NCBI GenBank assembly: GCA_033439295.1
Contig: JAVTLE010000011.1
Location: forward strand, 1,674,082 to 1,738,081
Reading direction: 5' to 3'
Origin: Deuterostichococcus epilithicus
Taxonomy: Eukaryota; Chlorophyta; Trebouxiophyceae; Prasiolales; Stichococcaceae
Length of the DNA stretch: 64,000 nucleotides
How positions within the stretch are numbered: the first letter of the stretch is position 1; every line of letters starts with the position of its first letter. This document shows positions 43,201 to 54,537 of this stretch, piece after piece. Under the pieces are notes generated by a model. It saw only the letters and a list, made by a program, of their open reading frames with translations, did no database searches and was not told the origin of the DNA. Both the position numbers and the translations under genes were made by a program.

Positions 43201-46175
43201 AATTGACAATCCGTGGGTTGCAACCTGGAGTGGCGCCTCCTGATGCCACTCGCATGACGGCGCAGGGGCTGGACTGGGACATCGGCGCCATTGGGAATGC
43301 CGAGTGGGCCGGCGCGCGCCTCTCCGATGTGTTGAAGGTCTCTGACCCGCCCCATTGCCTTGCGAGCAGGTCCTTATCTCTGCCTCGTCTGCATGACGCG
43401 CATTGTGCGATTGTGATGCTGGATCGCCAGCCCTCAGGCCGAACCCTGTCCTTGAGCCAGAGAGGCACCCGACAGCCTGCTGATGTGGCATGTTGCTGGC
43501 GCCGCAGCATGCAGGCTTCGACCCCGAGCAGTCGCCGGAAGTGGAGCACATCCAGTTTGAGGTGCGCGCTCGGGGGAAAGCTTCCAGCTTGCAAGCGGGG
43601 GCACCCACCCACCCGTGCTGCACTCTGCAGTGTATCCGCCTCACAATTAGACGCCTGCATTCCTGCCACGCAACCACGGCCGCAGATCTTGAAACATCGC
43701 GACCACTCCCGGCGCTCTCAGAACTCAGGGTTCCGGCTGCCTGGCTGCTTTTGACATTCGTTCCAATGACGAGTTCTGTCTCTCAGCAATGTGACCAGCG
43801 ATAGGGGTGGTCGCAATGATGTGCCGCAGGGCTATGACAACGACCGGGCGGGCACCTTCTACGGCGCCTCCATCCCGGTGGAGCGAGCGGTGTACCCTCA
43901 CTACGATGTGCTGCTGGCCTACGAGATGAACGGAAAGTGAGTCGCCCCCCCCCCCACACACACAAACACACACCCCCTGCGCCGGCCTGTTCTTCCTGCG
44001 CAACGGTGCCACGATTGCTTCTGGATCATCTCGCTCCGCGGCTTCTGTTGCGGCCTGTGGCTGGCATGCCTGTGGGGTAGGGGCTGGCAAGGGCGCTGCA
44101 CGACTCCCCTGGTCAGATTGGCAACACTGCCGCTTTACTGAGTATTTAGTCGTGCAGCCCACTCTCTTTGGCTCCCCCCGAAAGCATCAGCCCGCACCTT
44201 CCACCGGCTGCAGGGAGCTGCCAAAGGACCATGGCTTCCCAGTCCGCGTGGTCACGCCCGGCATCACCGGCGCGCGCGCGGTGAAGTGGGTGCGGCGCAT
44301 CGTGCCCGCGCGCCGCGAGTCGCAGAGCCAGTGGCAGCAGAAGGACTACAAGTCCTTCAACCCAGGCGTCGGCTGGGACGATGTGGACTGGTCCTCCGCG
44401 CCAGCCATCCAGGTGCGTTTCAAACCACCACAGTCAGCTCACCACATCCAAGAGAAAAGACGTCCAATCCTGCATCTGCTGGGTGTGGGTTGGGACGACG
44501 CGTGACGAGGTGGACTGGTCCTTCTCCGGCCGCCATCCAGGTGACGATTTCACAACCACGTTTCGTCTGGTTTCGAATATTGACAACAATTCACAAATTC
44601 TTGCCGGGCGCCGGCTCGTCCTCCGCGCCTGCCTTCCAGGCGAACTACACATCTCGTTGTCATCACCTGAATCACGCTGCACTCCTCGTGTCCCTGTCGA
44701 TGATCCATTCGTTTCATTGCTGGCCGTCAGAGACCAGTCCGCTGCTCGACCCGCTTATGCTCCTGCTTTGCAATCGTGTCGCTCTCTTTCGAAACATGCA
44801 GGTCTTGCTGAGGAGCGATCCAAAAGAGAGGTTGCATCTTGAAAGCATGGTCGCAAGAGAACTCACCCCACTCTGCTCGCAGAGCCACTCGTTGCTGCGA
44901 TGCTGAAAAAGTTGAGCGCCTGGCTCATCATGCACCCTATTGATCTTCCATGAATGGTTTGCTCCCCGCATTGACCTGCCCGCAGGATGTGCCGGTGACC
45001 TCAGCCATCACGGACCCGCCGGCGGGCTCCAGCGTCGACCCTGATGCAGAAGAGTTGACAGTCCACGGCTATGCATGGAGCGGCAGGTGGGGTTCCTAGT
45101 CTTCTTCCTTGCTTCCCTTCCCACTGCCAGCCCGGCGAAAGACAGATGCGAACGATAATGCTGCTGTGGCGACATCCGACCATGAGCCTGCATTGCTTAA
45201 GCCGCAGCACCACTGCTTGACACCCTGCATGTGACGTTTTGATATGGAGCTGCTGCAGCGGCAACGGCATCATCCGGGTGGACGTCACCGTCGACGGCGG
45301 CAGGACGTGGACGTCGGCGGAGCTGCGGCAGCACGACATTGGGCAGAAGCGCGGCAGGTGAGCTGGCGGCTGCCTGTGAGCAAAAGCAGTTCGCATGTGC
45401 CTGCCTGCCTTGCTGCCTGCATCCACACCACGTGCCCTCAGCGCGCACCTTCACACCGCTGTATGTCTGCAACCTGGAGTCATTCGCCAGCCCTGTTGAC
45501 GCGCTGCTTATTCGCGCACCGACTGGTCGCTGTGCCGATCCACCCTCAAGCGCTCACTGCGCTGAAAGCTGTGGATGGATGCGCAGCGCCTGGGCGTGGA
45601 CGCTGTGGGAGGTGACGTTACCGCTGAAAGGCGCAGACAGGTCCAAGCCGCTGCAGCTGGCAGTGCGCGCCGTCGACGGCGCCTACAATGCGCAACCCGA
45701 GGTGCGCTGCTTGGTTAGTTCTGAAAGTAAATTCAAGATGACTCACCGACTCACCAAGTCATCTTCAAGCCGACTTCCAGATCAAATCAAGGGTGTGCAG
45801 ATTCGGTTACCGCCCTGCATTCTGCTTGCGCTCCTGTGCCGGATAGCGAAAATGTTGAGTTGCTGATCCAACGAGCCAGCCGTCACAGTCTAATTTACTA
45901 CTTGTTCCAAGTTTAACACTGAGGCTGTGGCTTGCAGGACGCCGCCCCGCTGTGGAATTTGAGAGGTGCAGTACTTTCTGCCTTGCTCGTATACTTGGAC
46001 GACCTGCTTCGGACTAGTTTTCCTGGTTGCCATCGTAGTCTGTGCAATGTTGCCATGATGAATGTGATCTGGGTGGCCTGCAATGATGTCAAACATCCTT
46101 CTCTTGACAGGCGTGCTCAACAACTCCTGGCACCGGGTGGAGCTCAACTGGGCCACTGACGAGGATGATGAGTGA
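40207..46175 (+). CDS. SUOX: Sulfite oxidase, mitochondrial animal type with cytochrome b5 domain
   Basis: The enzyme oxidises sulfite to sulfate using a molybdenum cofactor. Fifteen exons close to 579 aa: 40207-40446, 40680-40781, 41244-41364, 41638-41729, 41940-42153, 42815-42945, 43266-43337, 43508-43561, 43830-43936, 44214-44412, 44986-45086, 45259-45357, 45587-45701, 45938-45965 and 46111-46175. The N-terminus ([20 protein letters not shown]) is Arg/Ala-rich with no acids, as in a mitochondrial presequence, followed by a hydrophobic stretch. The b5 heme domain is [16 protein letters not shown] plus [10 protein letters not shown]. The Mo domain has [18 protein letters not shown] and the Mo-ligand Cys in LQCTGNRR (about residue 285), then [18 protein letters not shown]. 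The dimer domain ends [18 protein letters not shown]. Land-plant sulfite oxidase lacks b5 and is peroxisomal; this protein has no C-terminal peroxisome signal. Three introns carry exon-edge copies. Confidence 0.97.
40898..40950 (+). repeat. (GTGCA)n microsatellite in SUOX intron 2
   Basis: About ten and a half perfect copies of the pentamer. Each period contains both a TGCAG acceptor-like and a GTGCA donor-like string. Confidence 0.95.
41123..41203 (+). repeat. Decayed copy of SUOX exon 3 start in intron 2
   Basis: AGGTGGCAAAGCACAAG at 41123-41139 equals the acceptor edge of exon 3 at 41242-41258. GGCATCTGGGTGACATAC at 41183-41200 matches the following exon bases (GGCATCTGGGTCACGTAC), with an insertion between the two parts. 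Confidence 0.9.
42204..42280 (+). repeat. Decayed copy of SUOX exon 5 donor edge in intron 5
   Basis: It repeats the end of exon 5 (region coding [20 protein letters not shown] at 42098-42160) as GCACATCGAGCCCGCCGACT and onward, including a GGGTATG donor-like end. Confidence 0.9.
42623..42672 (+). repeat. Decayed copy 1 of SUOX exon 6 start in intron 5
   Basis: GCGAGGGCGTGCGCATGGCA and the following bases match the opening of exon 6 ([15 protein letters not shown], 42815 on). The AG acceptor dinucleotide before GCGAGG is preserved only approximately. Confidence 0.9.
42711..42768 (+). repeat. Decayed copy 2 of SUOX exon 6 start in intron 5
   Basis: It includes the same GCGTCGGCAG acceptor context and [14 protein letters not shown]-like coding as the true exon, then diverges. 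It is the closest copy and could compete as an acceptor. Confidence 0.92.
43949..43978 (+). repeat. Poly-C/CA simple sequence in SUOX intron 9
   Basis: A run of C followed by CACACA-type sequence just after the donor at 43937. Confidence 0.8.
44484..44546 (+). repeat. Decayed copy 1 of SUOX exon 10 donor edge in intron 10
   Basis: It repeats the exon 10 end ([14 protein letters not shown], 44370-44418) as GTTGGGACGACG, then GTGGACTGGTCC and GCCATCCAGGTGACG, so the copy keeps the donor. Confidence 0.9.
44614..44642 (+). repeat. Decayed copy 2 of SUOX exon 10 donor edge in intron 10
   Basis: CTCGTCCTCCGCGCCTGCCT followed by TCCAGG resembles the last 25 bases of exon 10 (TCCTCCGCGCCAGCCATCCAGG). 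Confidence 0.7.
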
Positions 46176-46268
46176 CACTTCAGTTGCTGCGGACTTGAGT
46201 AGACAAGCAGAACCGTGAAGCACTGCGCAGTCGAGATGTTCGGCGATGGCCTGCCCGGGCTGAGTAGT

Positions 46269-46299
<31 letters not shown>

Positions 46300-46652
46300 G
46301 GGGTTGTGCTTAGAGGATCACTCGTGCCTCCGTCGCATAAGACCGGCAGACGGCACCAGGGCACGCAGCTTGAAAAACTGCTCTGCCTAAGATTGTTCAT
46401 CGCTGAAGTCGCTCGCTCTTTAGCTGGCGCTGTTTTAATCGCCGCAATAAGAATGGTCTGGCAACATTGGCGCAAGCAGCGGCACACTCCCTTGCGTCGA
46501 CCCTGACAACGACTGCTGTTCTAATCCGGCAGCAGCATGTGCAACAGCGCCCGGCACCTCAGCATTATGAAACGTCAGACTTCACCATGACAAGCGTTCT
46601 CTCATGCCTATCGGCGTTTGTGACCGCCACTCATGACTCGTCCCTTGCGCGA
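46176..46652. other. Convergent 3' interval of SUOX and the BTB-like gene, with a (CAG)n tract
   Basis: About ten CAG units lie at 46269-46298, roughly 95 bases past the SUOX stop, probably in its 3'UTR. No gene seen. Confidence 0.6.
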
Positions 46653-47871
46653 TCAGTAGAGGCTGGGGCACCCCTGCGGCAGCAGCTCCCATATGCGATC
46701 GCAGTCCTGGACCAGCTCTTCCCCCTTGTCCTTGTCGCAGAACGTCTGTGCACGTGCATCAGCGGCCAGCAGGTGATGCATCTGCTTCACGGTGCCCTGC
46801 ATCATGCAGGCTGCATATCATTCGTCAGGGAAGTGGTCATGGTCAGGAACATGCACTCACAGCAAACAAAGCGATAACAAGGTTGGGGATGAGATTCCAG
46901 CGCAAACAACACGCCAGCACGCACAACCGACAAGCTTACGGATGTAGGTCATGGTTGAGAGCCGATTAGGGTGCGTCACCGCAGCGGAATAGCATTACCA
47001 TGTCCAGGCAGCCGATGGAGGACGAGGTCGGGTCGTCGTATACGTACAGCATAGGCGTGTCAGCTATCTCGAGTGAGTGGTCAAAGGTCGCCCGCATATG
47101 CGGCGCGCAATTGCATCAGGCAAATAGCGTCAGCACAAGTATGAGCCTGTCGATGCATGCTGAGATGTGCATGTGCAGCAGCAAGGTCATGCTGCACATC
47201 GAACAGGAACTTGCAGCTGCACCCCAGGACGGTGTCAGTCAGGCGCATACGGGGCACCAGCAGGCAGGCCAGCACCGGCTGCGGTAGCTGCTCGAACCAT
47301 GCGTCTTCGTGCTCCCTGCAACACACATGGACACGGCCAATGAGGGAGCTGCATGGAGGCTGCGCGGATGTGGCATCGATGTGGCGACATCAATGTGGCT
47401 ACAGAGCTGCACTGCAACAGAATGCGCGCCATGCATTAGACGTTCAGGGCATTCAGCGTCATGCATGGTCGTGGGGGCAGCCACAAGTCAACTTAGCTGG
47501 CCCTTCGCTGCCTTGGTGGTGAAGGCAGCTGGTGCTTCACTCGACCAAGGTGCTGAGGTTGGCGGCGGCGTAGTCGATGCAGCGCTTGGCTGCCATGGGG
47601 CGGTCGCAATCGGCGGCGACTTGCATCCACATTGCCAAGTTTGCCTTCGTCAGCTCGGTATCATTGAGCAGGCGATCGCAGGCAGCCTGCAGCTCCGGCA
47701 TGTCGTTTGCGTAGTAGAGCAGTAGGGGCTAGTTAAATGAGTGGGGCTCCATCCAACTGCTGTAGTTTCAGGGTCCCAGCTGGCGATGCGTGTGAAACCC
47801 TGGTGGCAATCTCCAGCGCATCATTTGTGACCAGCAGGCGCATTTTGACACTTTCGCAGCATGAGCTTTCC
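46653..47871 (-). CDS. BTB/BACK-like protein, C-terminal part (5' end unresolved)
   Basis: Five exons close in phase: 47871-47799, 47728-47541, 47315-47198, 47067-46999 and 46796-46653. They read SVKMRLLVTNDALEIATR, then PLLLYYANDMPELQAACDRL with KANLAMWMQVAADCDRPMAA, then EHEDAWFEQLPQPVLACLLV, ADTPMLYVYDDPTSS and a tail ending WELLPQGCPSLY. The middle part resembles the BACK region that follows BTB domains in algal BTB proteins, which often act as CUL3 adaptors; this is a weak, pattern-level match. The entry phase of the first exon (one base completing a codon) shows that at least one upstream exon is missing from this model. Candidate upstream exons are listed separately. Confidence 0.5.
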
Positions 47872-49727
47872 CTGCAACGGCAACGAAAGGTATATGGATG
47901 TGCAGATACGTGCCTGCAGCTTGTGCCGAGTGCCCTCCTTCACCAGCGACAGCCCGTCTTTTGTGTGCACATTCGTTCGTTCCATCAGCAGACCTCGCAA
48001 GACTGGACCCCTGCTATCCTCATCATCGGCTGCCTTGGCTCATTTCTGACCGCTGCTGCGCTGCATGCTCAATCCTTGCAATGCTGGCAGACACTCTGCA
48101 ACGACAGAAGGACAGAAAAGATGATAGAAAGCTGAACCGCAGCTGTGACAACCTCGCAACTGGTAACAAAAGAGCAGGCTCCACAGACAGAGGCCAACTA
48201 ACAACGGCAGAGCTCTGATCTACCACCGAATAATCTACCAGCGGTGGTGCAGATGAATGGTCGTGAACCTTGAGCCCCGCATCGGAGTGAAGAATGTCCA
48301 CGTGTAGGCTGATCAAGCCAGCACCTCACAAGTTCACCCGAGTCGACGTTGGGCATCTTCCCCGACAGAAAGGGAGCATTCAGGATTCAGCATCGTCGTC
48401 AGCGCCGGCAGCAGCCCTGATACCCCCCAACCCACCCCCACCCACATTCTCCACCTTTCATCCGACCGCTGCAAGGTCATATATCAAATCAGCTCTGCCG
48501 TCTGGCCGTTGAGCCTAGGCGCCTTATCGTTGTTGATTTTCCGAAGAGTCGCCCACACCTTTGCTGGCGTGAAGGCGGCGTTGAACGTCGGCGCCAGATG
48601 GTAGCCTGGCTGATGACGACGCCGTCATAGCCGCGGCAGACACGGCAGCAGCCCTCCAGCGGCAGCGGCACGCAGCGTTAACCCTCGCACAACGCGTCCG
48701 GAAGGCGCCAAGCAAACAACACAAGCATTTTGGCTCTTGCACCCAGAGTGGGCTCGGGGAGACGAGATCTGGCAGCTCTACTTGATGTCGCCGCCTCAAT
48801 TGCGTCCCATCATGAGGTTCATTCAGGCTTGGATAGCATATGCTGCCGGTGGGACCGGCGCATTTGACCAGACGCTGCGTTCTGTGACAGCGGCGCTGTG
48901 GGGGATGAGCGGCAGCGCTGTTGCTGGAGTGTGCGGCAACGTTTGTCATGCACCATGTGTGAGGGTTGCTTGACACGGCCCGCCGCCGAATGCATGCAGC
49001 AGCGCAGGTGGTCTGCTGAGACAGGGACAGAATGTGCGGATATAGCTCTGTTCATTCTCGCATGCTTGCGGCATGCATCGGGTGGGCCTCCGGCCTCGTC
49101 ACCAGTGCATCTGCACAACACTCGTTTCAGACAATTCGGCGACGATAATACACGATGCGGGTTTTTAGGCTCAGTTGATGCCTCAGCAGCCGCAGTGGGG
49201 TTGGCGGATGTAGTCTCTCTCTGCCCCTTCGGGTAGCCGCTGCTGTGTGATGACACCAAGAGCACTGAAATCCTCCCGCAGAGACGTGTCCGCCTAACCG
49301 CACCTTCAGAGCCGTGTTCCAAGCCAGACCCAGAGCTGTGACGTGCCGGCATCATGTAGGAGGAGCAGGTCATTTTTGCGGCCGCCCCGGCGAAAGCCGT
49401 CGATTTTGTGCCGGCAGCAGCCAGGCAGCATGCCACAGCGCCACTCCCACCAATACGCCCACAGCGGCATGCCGCCAGCAGTGCCCCACAGCAGCACGTC
49501 TCCTGAGCCGAACTCAGCGTGCCGCAGCTTGTTGAATGAAAATTCGCACAGGCACTGCTGCCCCGCTGCCGCTGCTGCTGCCGCTGCCGCAATGGACTTG
49601 GCGCAGATTGTTGAATCTCTGACCCCCCGCTAGCCCTTCAAAACTAGTCTGCCAACCAGAGCGAGATCAGTTGAAAGCCTCGCTGTCTGCGCTGTTTTGT
49701 CAATGACCAACATGTGACGTCAGCAGC
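47872..49727 (-). other. Unresolved region, possible 5' exons of the BTB-like gene
   Basis: On the minus strand, 47958-47911 reads GLSLVKEGTRHKLQ, and the stretch near 49600-49520 reads CEFSFNKLRHAEFGSGDVLL. Both look like BTB opening strands, but I could not join them in phase to the downstream exons. The stretch between them shows no other supported gene. The right end must also contain the promoter of glutathione peroxidase. Confidence 0.25.
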
Positions 49728-51475
49728 ATGACGCCAAGCTCACGAAATCCCCTGATGACTTCCCTTTCTCCGTTCAAATTCAACAAGCCACATCAAGTTG
49801 CAGTCCGAAGAGTCTCAAAAAGTCTTCAGGACGCCAACCGTCCAGTACATCGAGTCATGGGCAACTCTCCGACGAAGCCAGCGGGTGTGGAGTCGCTGCA
49901 CGACTTCCATGATGTGAAGAACATAGACGGGACACCAGTAGACTTTGCTGCGCTCAAGGGCAAGGTAAGCATATCGCTTTCGCATGCCACGCTGACTTGT
50001 CGAAAGCTTCCTTCGTGATATCAGATTTCGATGCCGCTCTTGTTTGCAGGTGGTCCTCGTCGTCAACGTTGCCTCAAAGGTGCGAATGACACCTGGGATG
50101 GCCTTTAGATCAGGCTGCAGTGGCGTATATACTGCATGTCCATGCGATACAACAGCTCATGGGAGCCTCCTTCTGCACCTCTGCATACGAGCCACTCGGT
50201 CACCCACTGCTCTCTCTGGTGGGCGCAGTGCGGTTACACTGAGGGCGACTACAATGGTGACACGCGTCGAACAACACTCAGCCTTCTGCGTGCCTCTCGT
50301 ATTTGCAGGGACGCCATCATATTTGGTGCTCCAGGCGGCGAACCTCATCAGTAGTCACCTCGAGACAGCAATAATATATGATCATGTGCAGGATTCAAGG
50401 AGCTGCACGAGAAGTTTCGCGGCCAGCCATTCGAGATCGTGGGCTTCCCCTGGTGAGAGGACTTGCCACTCCTCCTTACCTGTCTGCTTGAATGCGCCTC
50501 CTCCGCGGCGCTCTGCAACAGTGTGGCCCCTCGTGCCGAGAGGATGTGCCCTGCGATTTATGCCCTGCGAAGCCAGTGCAGCTCGCCTAGACATCGCGTT
50601 TCACTGTGCAGCAACCAGTTCCTTGGCCAGGAGCCGGCCGCGTGTGTCGACATCAAGAAGTTTGCCGCAGCTAAGGTTTGTGCATGTCCCCTGTCAAAAC
50701 CCCTGGGGTGTGGGCATGCGAACTCCGGGGGAACGGCCGTGTTACGCTGCCCAGCCAAGCATTTGCTGGCGGTTCATCCCTGCGTGTCTTCTCAGCAAGC
50801 TGCACCCGATGCATGGGCATTAATCACTCAGAGCCAAAGCGCACCAGCCGCTTGATCCAAAGGCGGTGCCCACTGGCATCGCACCCGAGCGTGACGCACG
50901 CCACATGCCCTCCGCAGGGCTTTGAGGGCATGATGATGGACAAGGTCAACGTCAACGGCAAGGAGGCATCCGACGTGTACAATTTCCTCAAAACAAAGAG
51001 CGGCCAGACCGGCTCGATCAAGTGGAACTTCACCAAGGTGGGCGCCCGTCTTTCGGATGCTCGCTGGCGCAAGCGTTTTGTCGGTGGGGCATGTCATGCG
51101 GCACACCTGCCGGTGCAGAAGCGGCTGGGTATGGCAGCAGACCATGCGGCAGGGCACTGCTTGTGCGGTTCACCACGATGAAAACCAGGATGCAACTGGC
51201 ACCGACGGGCCGTGTGTGTGCTCTGTCCCAGTTCCTCGTCGGCAAGGACGGCGCGACCGTAAAGAGGTATGGTGGAGATGCACATCTCGCTGGCTGACAG
51301 CAGAAACACGGCTCCGAAGCTCCTGCACGGCAATCGTTTGTGCTCGTGGAACGCAACACAATTTGGCCGAAACTTGTTCTGACGTTCCTCCTGCACACGC
51401 CGCGGCAGGTTCGGCACCCGCACCAACCCGACGGCGCTGATTCCCGAGATCGAGAAGCTCCTCCAGGAGGCCTGA
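49728..51475 (+). CDS. GPX: Glutathione peroxidase (Cys form, GPX4/plant type)
   Basis: The enzyme reduces peroxides, in plant-type members mainly with thioredoxin. Eight exons run 49728-49964, 50050-50079, 50229-50256, 50392-50452, 50612-50675, 50918-51037, 51232-51266 and 51409-51475, giving 213 aa. The active site is NVASK/CGYTEGDYNG with a normal TGC Cys (about residue 90), not selenocysteine. The tetrad partners are the Gln in FPCNQFLGQEP and the Trp/Asn in KWNFTKFLVGKDG. A second Cys lies in the FPCNQF motif. The peptidase-like fold starts near residue 50; the preceding Arg/Ser-rich stretch (MTPSSRNPLMTSLSPFKFNK) suggests plastid or mitochondrial targeting. Met10 and the Met of MGNSPTKPAG are alternative starts, so isoforms with different destinations are possible. 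Confidence 0.95.
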
Positions 51476-52024
51476 GCTTCGCGGCGGCTGGGTATTGGGA
51501 AATGCACTTCTGGCTACACTCTCTATAATGCAATTGTTTTGAGCAATTGCAGCGGCTCTCATGTTTTCGCATCATGCGCCCAGAAACTTGCACTCAGCGT
51601 TCCAGGCTGCACTCTGCACCCGTTGCCCGGTGGGTTTTCAGCAGCGAGGACAAGTGAGCAGATAGGCTAGGTTCTCAGGGGTTATTTAGTGCATGGTGAT
51701 TTCATATCTGGTGTTCAGATGTCAATTACTCTCGTGTCTGTCAGCAATGTGCCAAAAATACGGACACAAGTCTGTTTTGCGCTCAAGGCCTGCAACCAAG
51801 TATTGGTATGCGCCCAGCATGCCGAGAACATCCTGCAGCTGAACGTATTCCCAAGAAACTTGCAGTTCATTTATTGTACACATGTCGGCTGGTCAGATGT
51901 CATCGCTTTCCCTCCGTCAATCATCACTTCAATGTCACGTTCGCTTCCCCAACAAACCACTACAGGCGCGGCGAGCCCCACCGTAGGGGCACTGCGGTGC
52001 CCATTACCTTCGAAGTACTCCGCG
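51476..52024. other. Convergent 3' interval, no gene seen
   Basis: This is the 3' flank of GPX and of membrane protein copy A. It is slightly AT-richer than its surroundings. No supported gene. Confidence 0.45.
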
Positions 52025-54537
52025 TCACAGGAAACCCTCGTACATCTCCAACAGCTGCCAACACAGACTTGCGCCAACCAGCGTCATCATCAGGCCGAGC
52101 GCAGCCTGCCGCCGCCGGTCAACCGTCGTCAGCAACCCGTCGGCGCTGTCGGTGCCGGCGCCGCACAGGGTGGCATACTCCTTCCTCGATTGCCGCTCTT
52201 GCTGCAGCACCTACGCAACGGCAGGCGGCGGGCGCTGACTATACGTGCAGGTGACATGCATTTGGAGTTCCGCCATGGGAGAGCGACGGTCCGAGGACAG
52301 GGTCTGACGCTCCTGACGCAGGCATGACACACTGATATGTGGCCGCACCAGAATGCTCGAAGTGCGGACTGTCCTGTGTCTGCACGTACTTGTGATTGTC
52401 AAGCAGGTGAACCGGCTTTTACCACGTCAGCCGGCCAGTCCTCCTTAATCAGTTACGAAATCAACATGTGACCCGGTCCATATTCGCTTGCTGATGTCTG
52501 TCCGAAGTGGTCACCTGGTCCGCGTGGTTTCCCCTTGATTAGAGGGTGGACACGGAAGCTCACCCAAAGGGAGGGCGCCACGAAGCCGACGAGCAGTTGC
52601 AACCCGCCCAGCGTCAGCGGGCATGCATGGGAGGAGTCGAATTGCGTGCCTGCGCGCGTGGCAGGGAGTGAGGCGCACCGCGGGGAGCGTAAGGCGGGGC
52701 ACCACCGTGCCGTGCTGTTTGCCTGCCTGTCTGCTCCTGACCTGGCGGTGCAACAAAGGTTGGCGTGCCTGCTGTGGCATTGTGGGCCGCGCCAGGCAGC
52801 ATCACAGGCAGCATCGCGACAGGCGGACACTGCCGCTGCACGCTGTGGGAAACCACGCTCCTGCACCAGAGACGAGGGGCAGCAGCAGACGCAGTCCGCA
52901 CTGCTGCCGACCAGGCGCGCACCCAGGTATTTGTTGCAGCCCTGGACGAAGCCGCTGAACACCGGCCCGCGGCTCAGCCGCGGGCCGCCTGAAGTGAGGT
53001 CCTGCAGGCAAGCAGTGACCTGGTGCGGATGGTGCTGGGGAGAGATGATGGAGTGGTGCTGGATGGTGAGGACAACTCGACAGTGCTTCGATAGTGCCCT
53101 CGGACCAGGGGGTCCTTTCGACAAGATGACAGCATCTGGCAACAGCATGACATCGTGCAGCCGCGTCTCGAGGAGATTGCGGCTGCGGGGCGCGAACCTG
53201 CCAGCCGCTGCAGGTGCGCTTGTTGAGCTGCCAGCCAATGGCGAGGCTTAGCGCCTGGAGGCACAGGTGCTGCCGAAACCGCAGCTGCGTGCAGGCAACG
53301 CCACAGTCAGGAGGTTGGATACACCCGCTGCAGCAGCCGATGTGTTCGTCATGCATGGAAGAAAAGACGCTGGGTGACTTAAAGACCCTCAGCTGCGCAG
53401 TCACGGGTGCAGTGCGGGCGCATCACAAAGGAGCTGCAATGGCATTGTCGTTGGACATGCAATAGCGACCAGCAGCCGAGGTGCCGACGCGGAATGAGTC
53501 CTCCCAGATTGATGGGCGCATCACAGGAGCTCACCCTGAAAAACACCGAGAACATGAGCAGCTGCAGGCACTTGGACACGAGGACTGCGTTCAGCAGCCC
53601 AGGCGGCGTGCCGGTGGCGGCGGCTGTCTGCGGCGCAGACAGAGCTGCAGGTGGTCAGCGCCAGCATGTAACTTGTCACCGACGCTGACAGTATATTGCT
53701 TAGCGACTGTCAGCAGACAGACCCTGTGTACGCGCAGCATGCCGCGGGAATGTGGTGCCATCAACAGCAAAGCAGCACGCCGTGCGCACATGCAGCCAGT
53801 CCGTGCCATCCAGTGTCGGCCAAACAGGCGAACAATGCACACGCTGACCTGCGGGTTGAACTGAGCCTGCAGCGCCGCCGTGCGAAGGAAGCGCAGCGTG
53901 AAGACCAGCGGCTCGCGGTGTTGCGTCCACCGCCGCGCCCCCAGGATCCAGGGCATCAGCGTGGACGCCTGGGCAGCGCAACCACCAATGGCGCCTCGGA
54001 TCAGGGGAGGGAGCTTCCGCTGCCGACGCGAGTCCGCCGAGAGACATCCAGCAAGTCACCCAGCATTGCGGAGGTGGCGTCAGTAAGCGCAAGTCAGCGT
54101 GGCGCGCGGCCAGCGCCCGTGTTCCGAACTTGCAGTACAGGGAGCGGGGCATGCTGTGTGTGGATTGCTGACTATGGGGCGGGGCAGCTTACCACGGCGG
54201 CAGCGACGAGGGCGCGGGGGTGCCAGCTCGCGGTAGCGGGGATGCGAAAGAAGGTGAGCGTCCAGATGCACGTACCCATGGAGCAGAACTTGAAATCACC
54301 ATTGGTGTGCTGCTCCGAATGATACCTGCACATGGCGAGGGCGCATGACGCTAAATGAGATCTCAGACTGCTGATAGTAGGGTAGGCAGAGGTGATAAAG
54401 CCGTCTAGGACAGAGCAGATGGCAAGGTACTGAATCGCCGGGAGACATGCCAGATAGGTGGGGGCCAGTCTTCCTGGCACGCCCCGTCACCTTGCGTAGC
54501 CTTCCTCCAGCTCCGGGTCGAAGAAGGCCAGAGACAT
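52025..54537 (-). CDS. Multi-span membrane protein of unknown function, copy A
   Basis: I do not recognise the family. Eight exons run 54537-54491, 54325-54193, 53968-53849, 53627-53535, 53284-53198, 53001-52923, 52649-52564 and 52210-52025, giving 276 aa. It opens MSLAFFDPELEEGYARYHSE and has about five hydrophobic segments, including LLNAVLVSKCLQLLMFSVFF, LTLGGLQLLVGFVAPSLW and LGLMMTLVGASLCWQLLEMY. Conserved soluble blocks are STLMPWILGARRWTQHREP and FSGFVQGCNKYLG. Copy B, next upstream on the same strand, has the same eight exons with the same phases and five identical exon lengths. The start is the ATG just before FFDPELEE, matching copy B. The exon could extend upstream to an acceptor, so an N-terminal addition is possible. 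The FxDPELE opening recalls uncharacterised algal membrane proteins. Confidence 0.78.
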
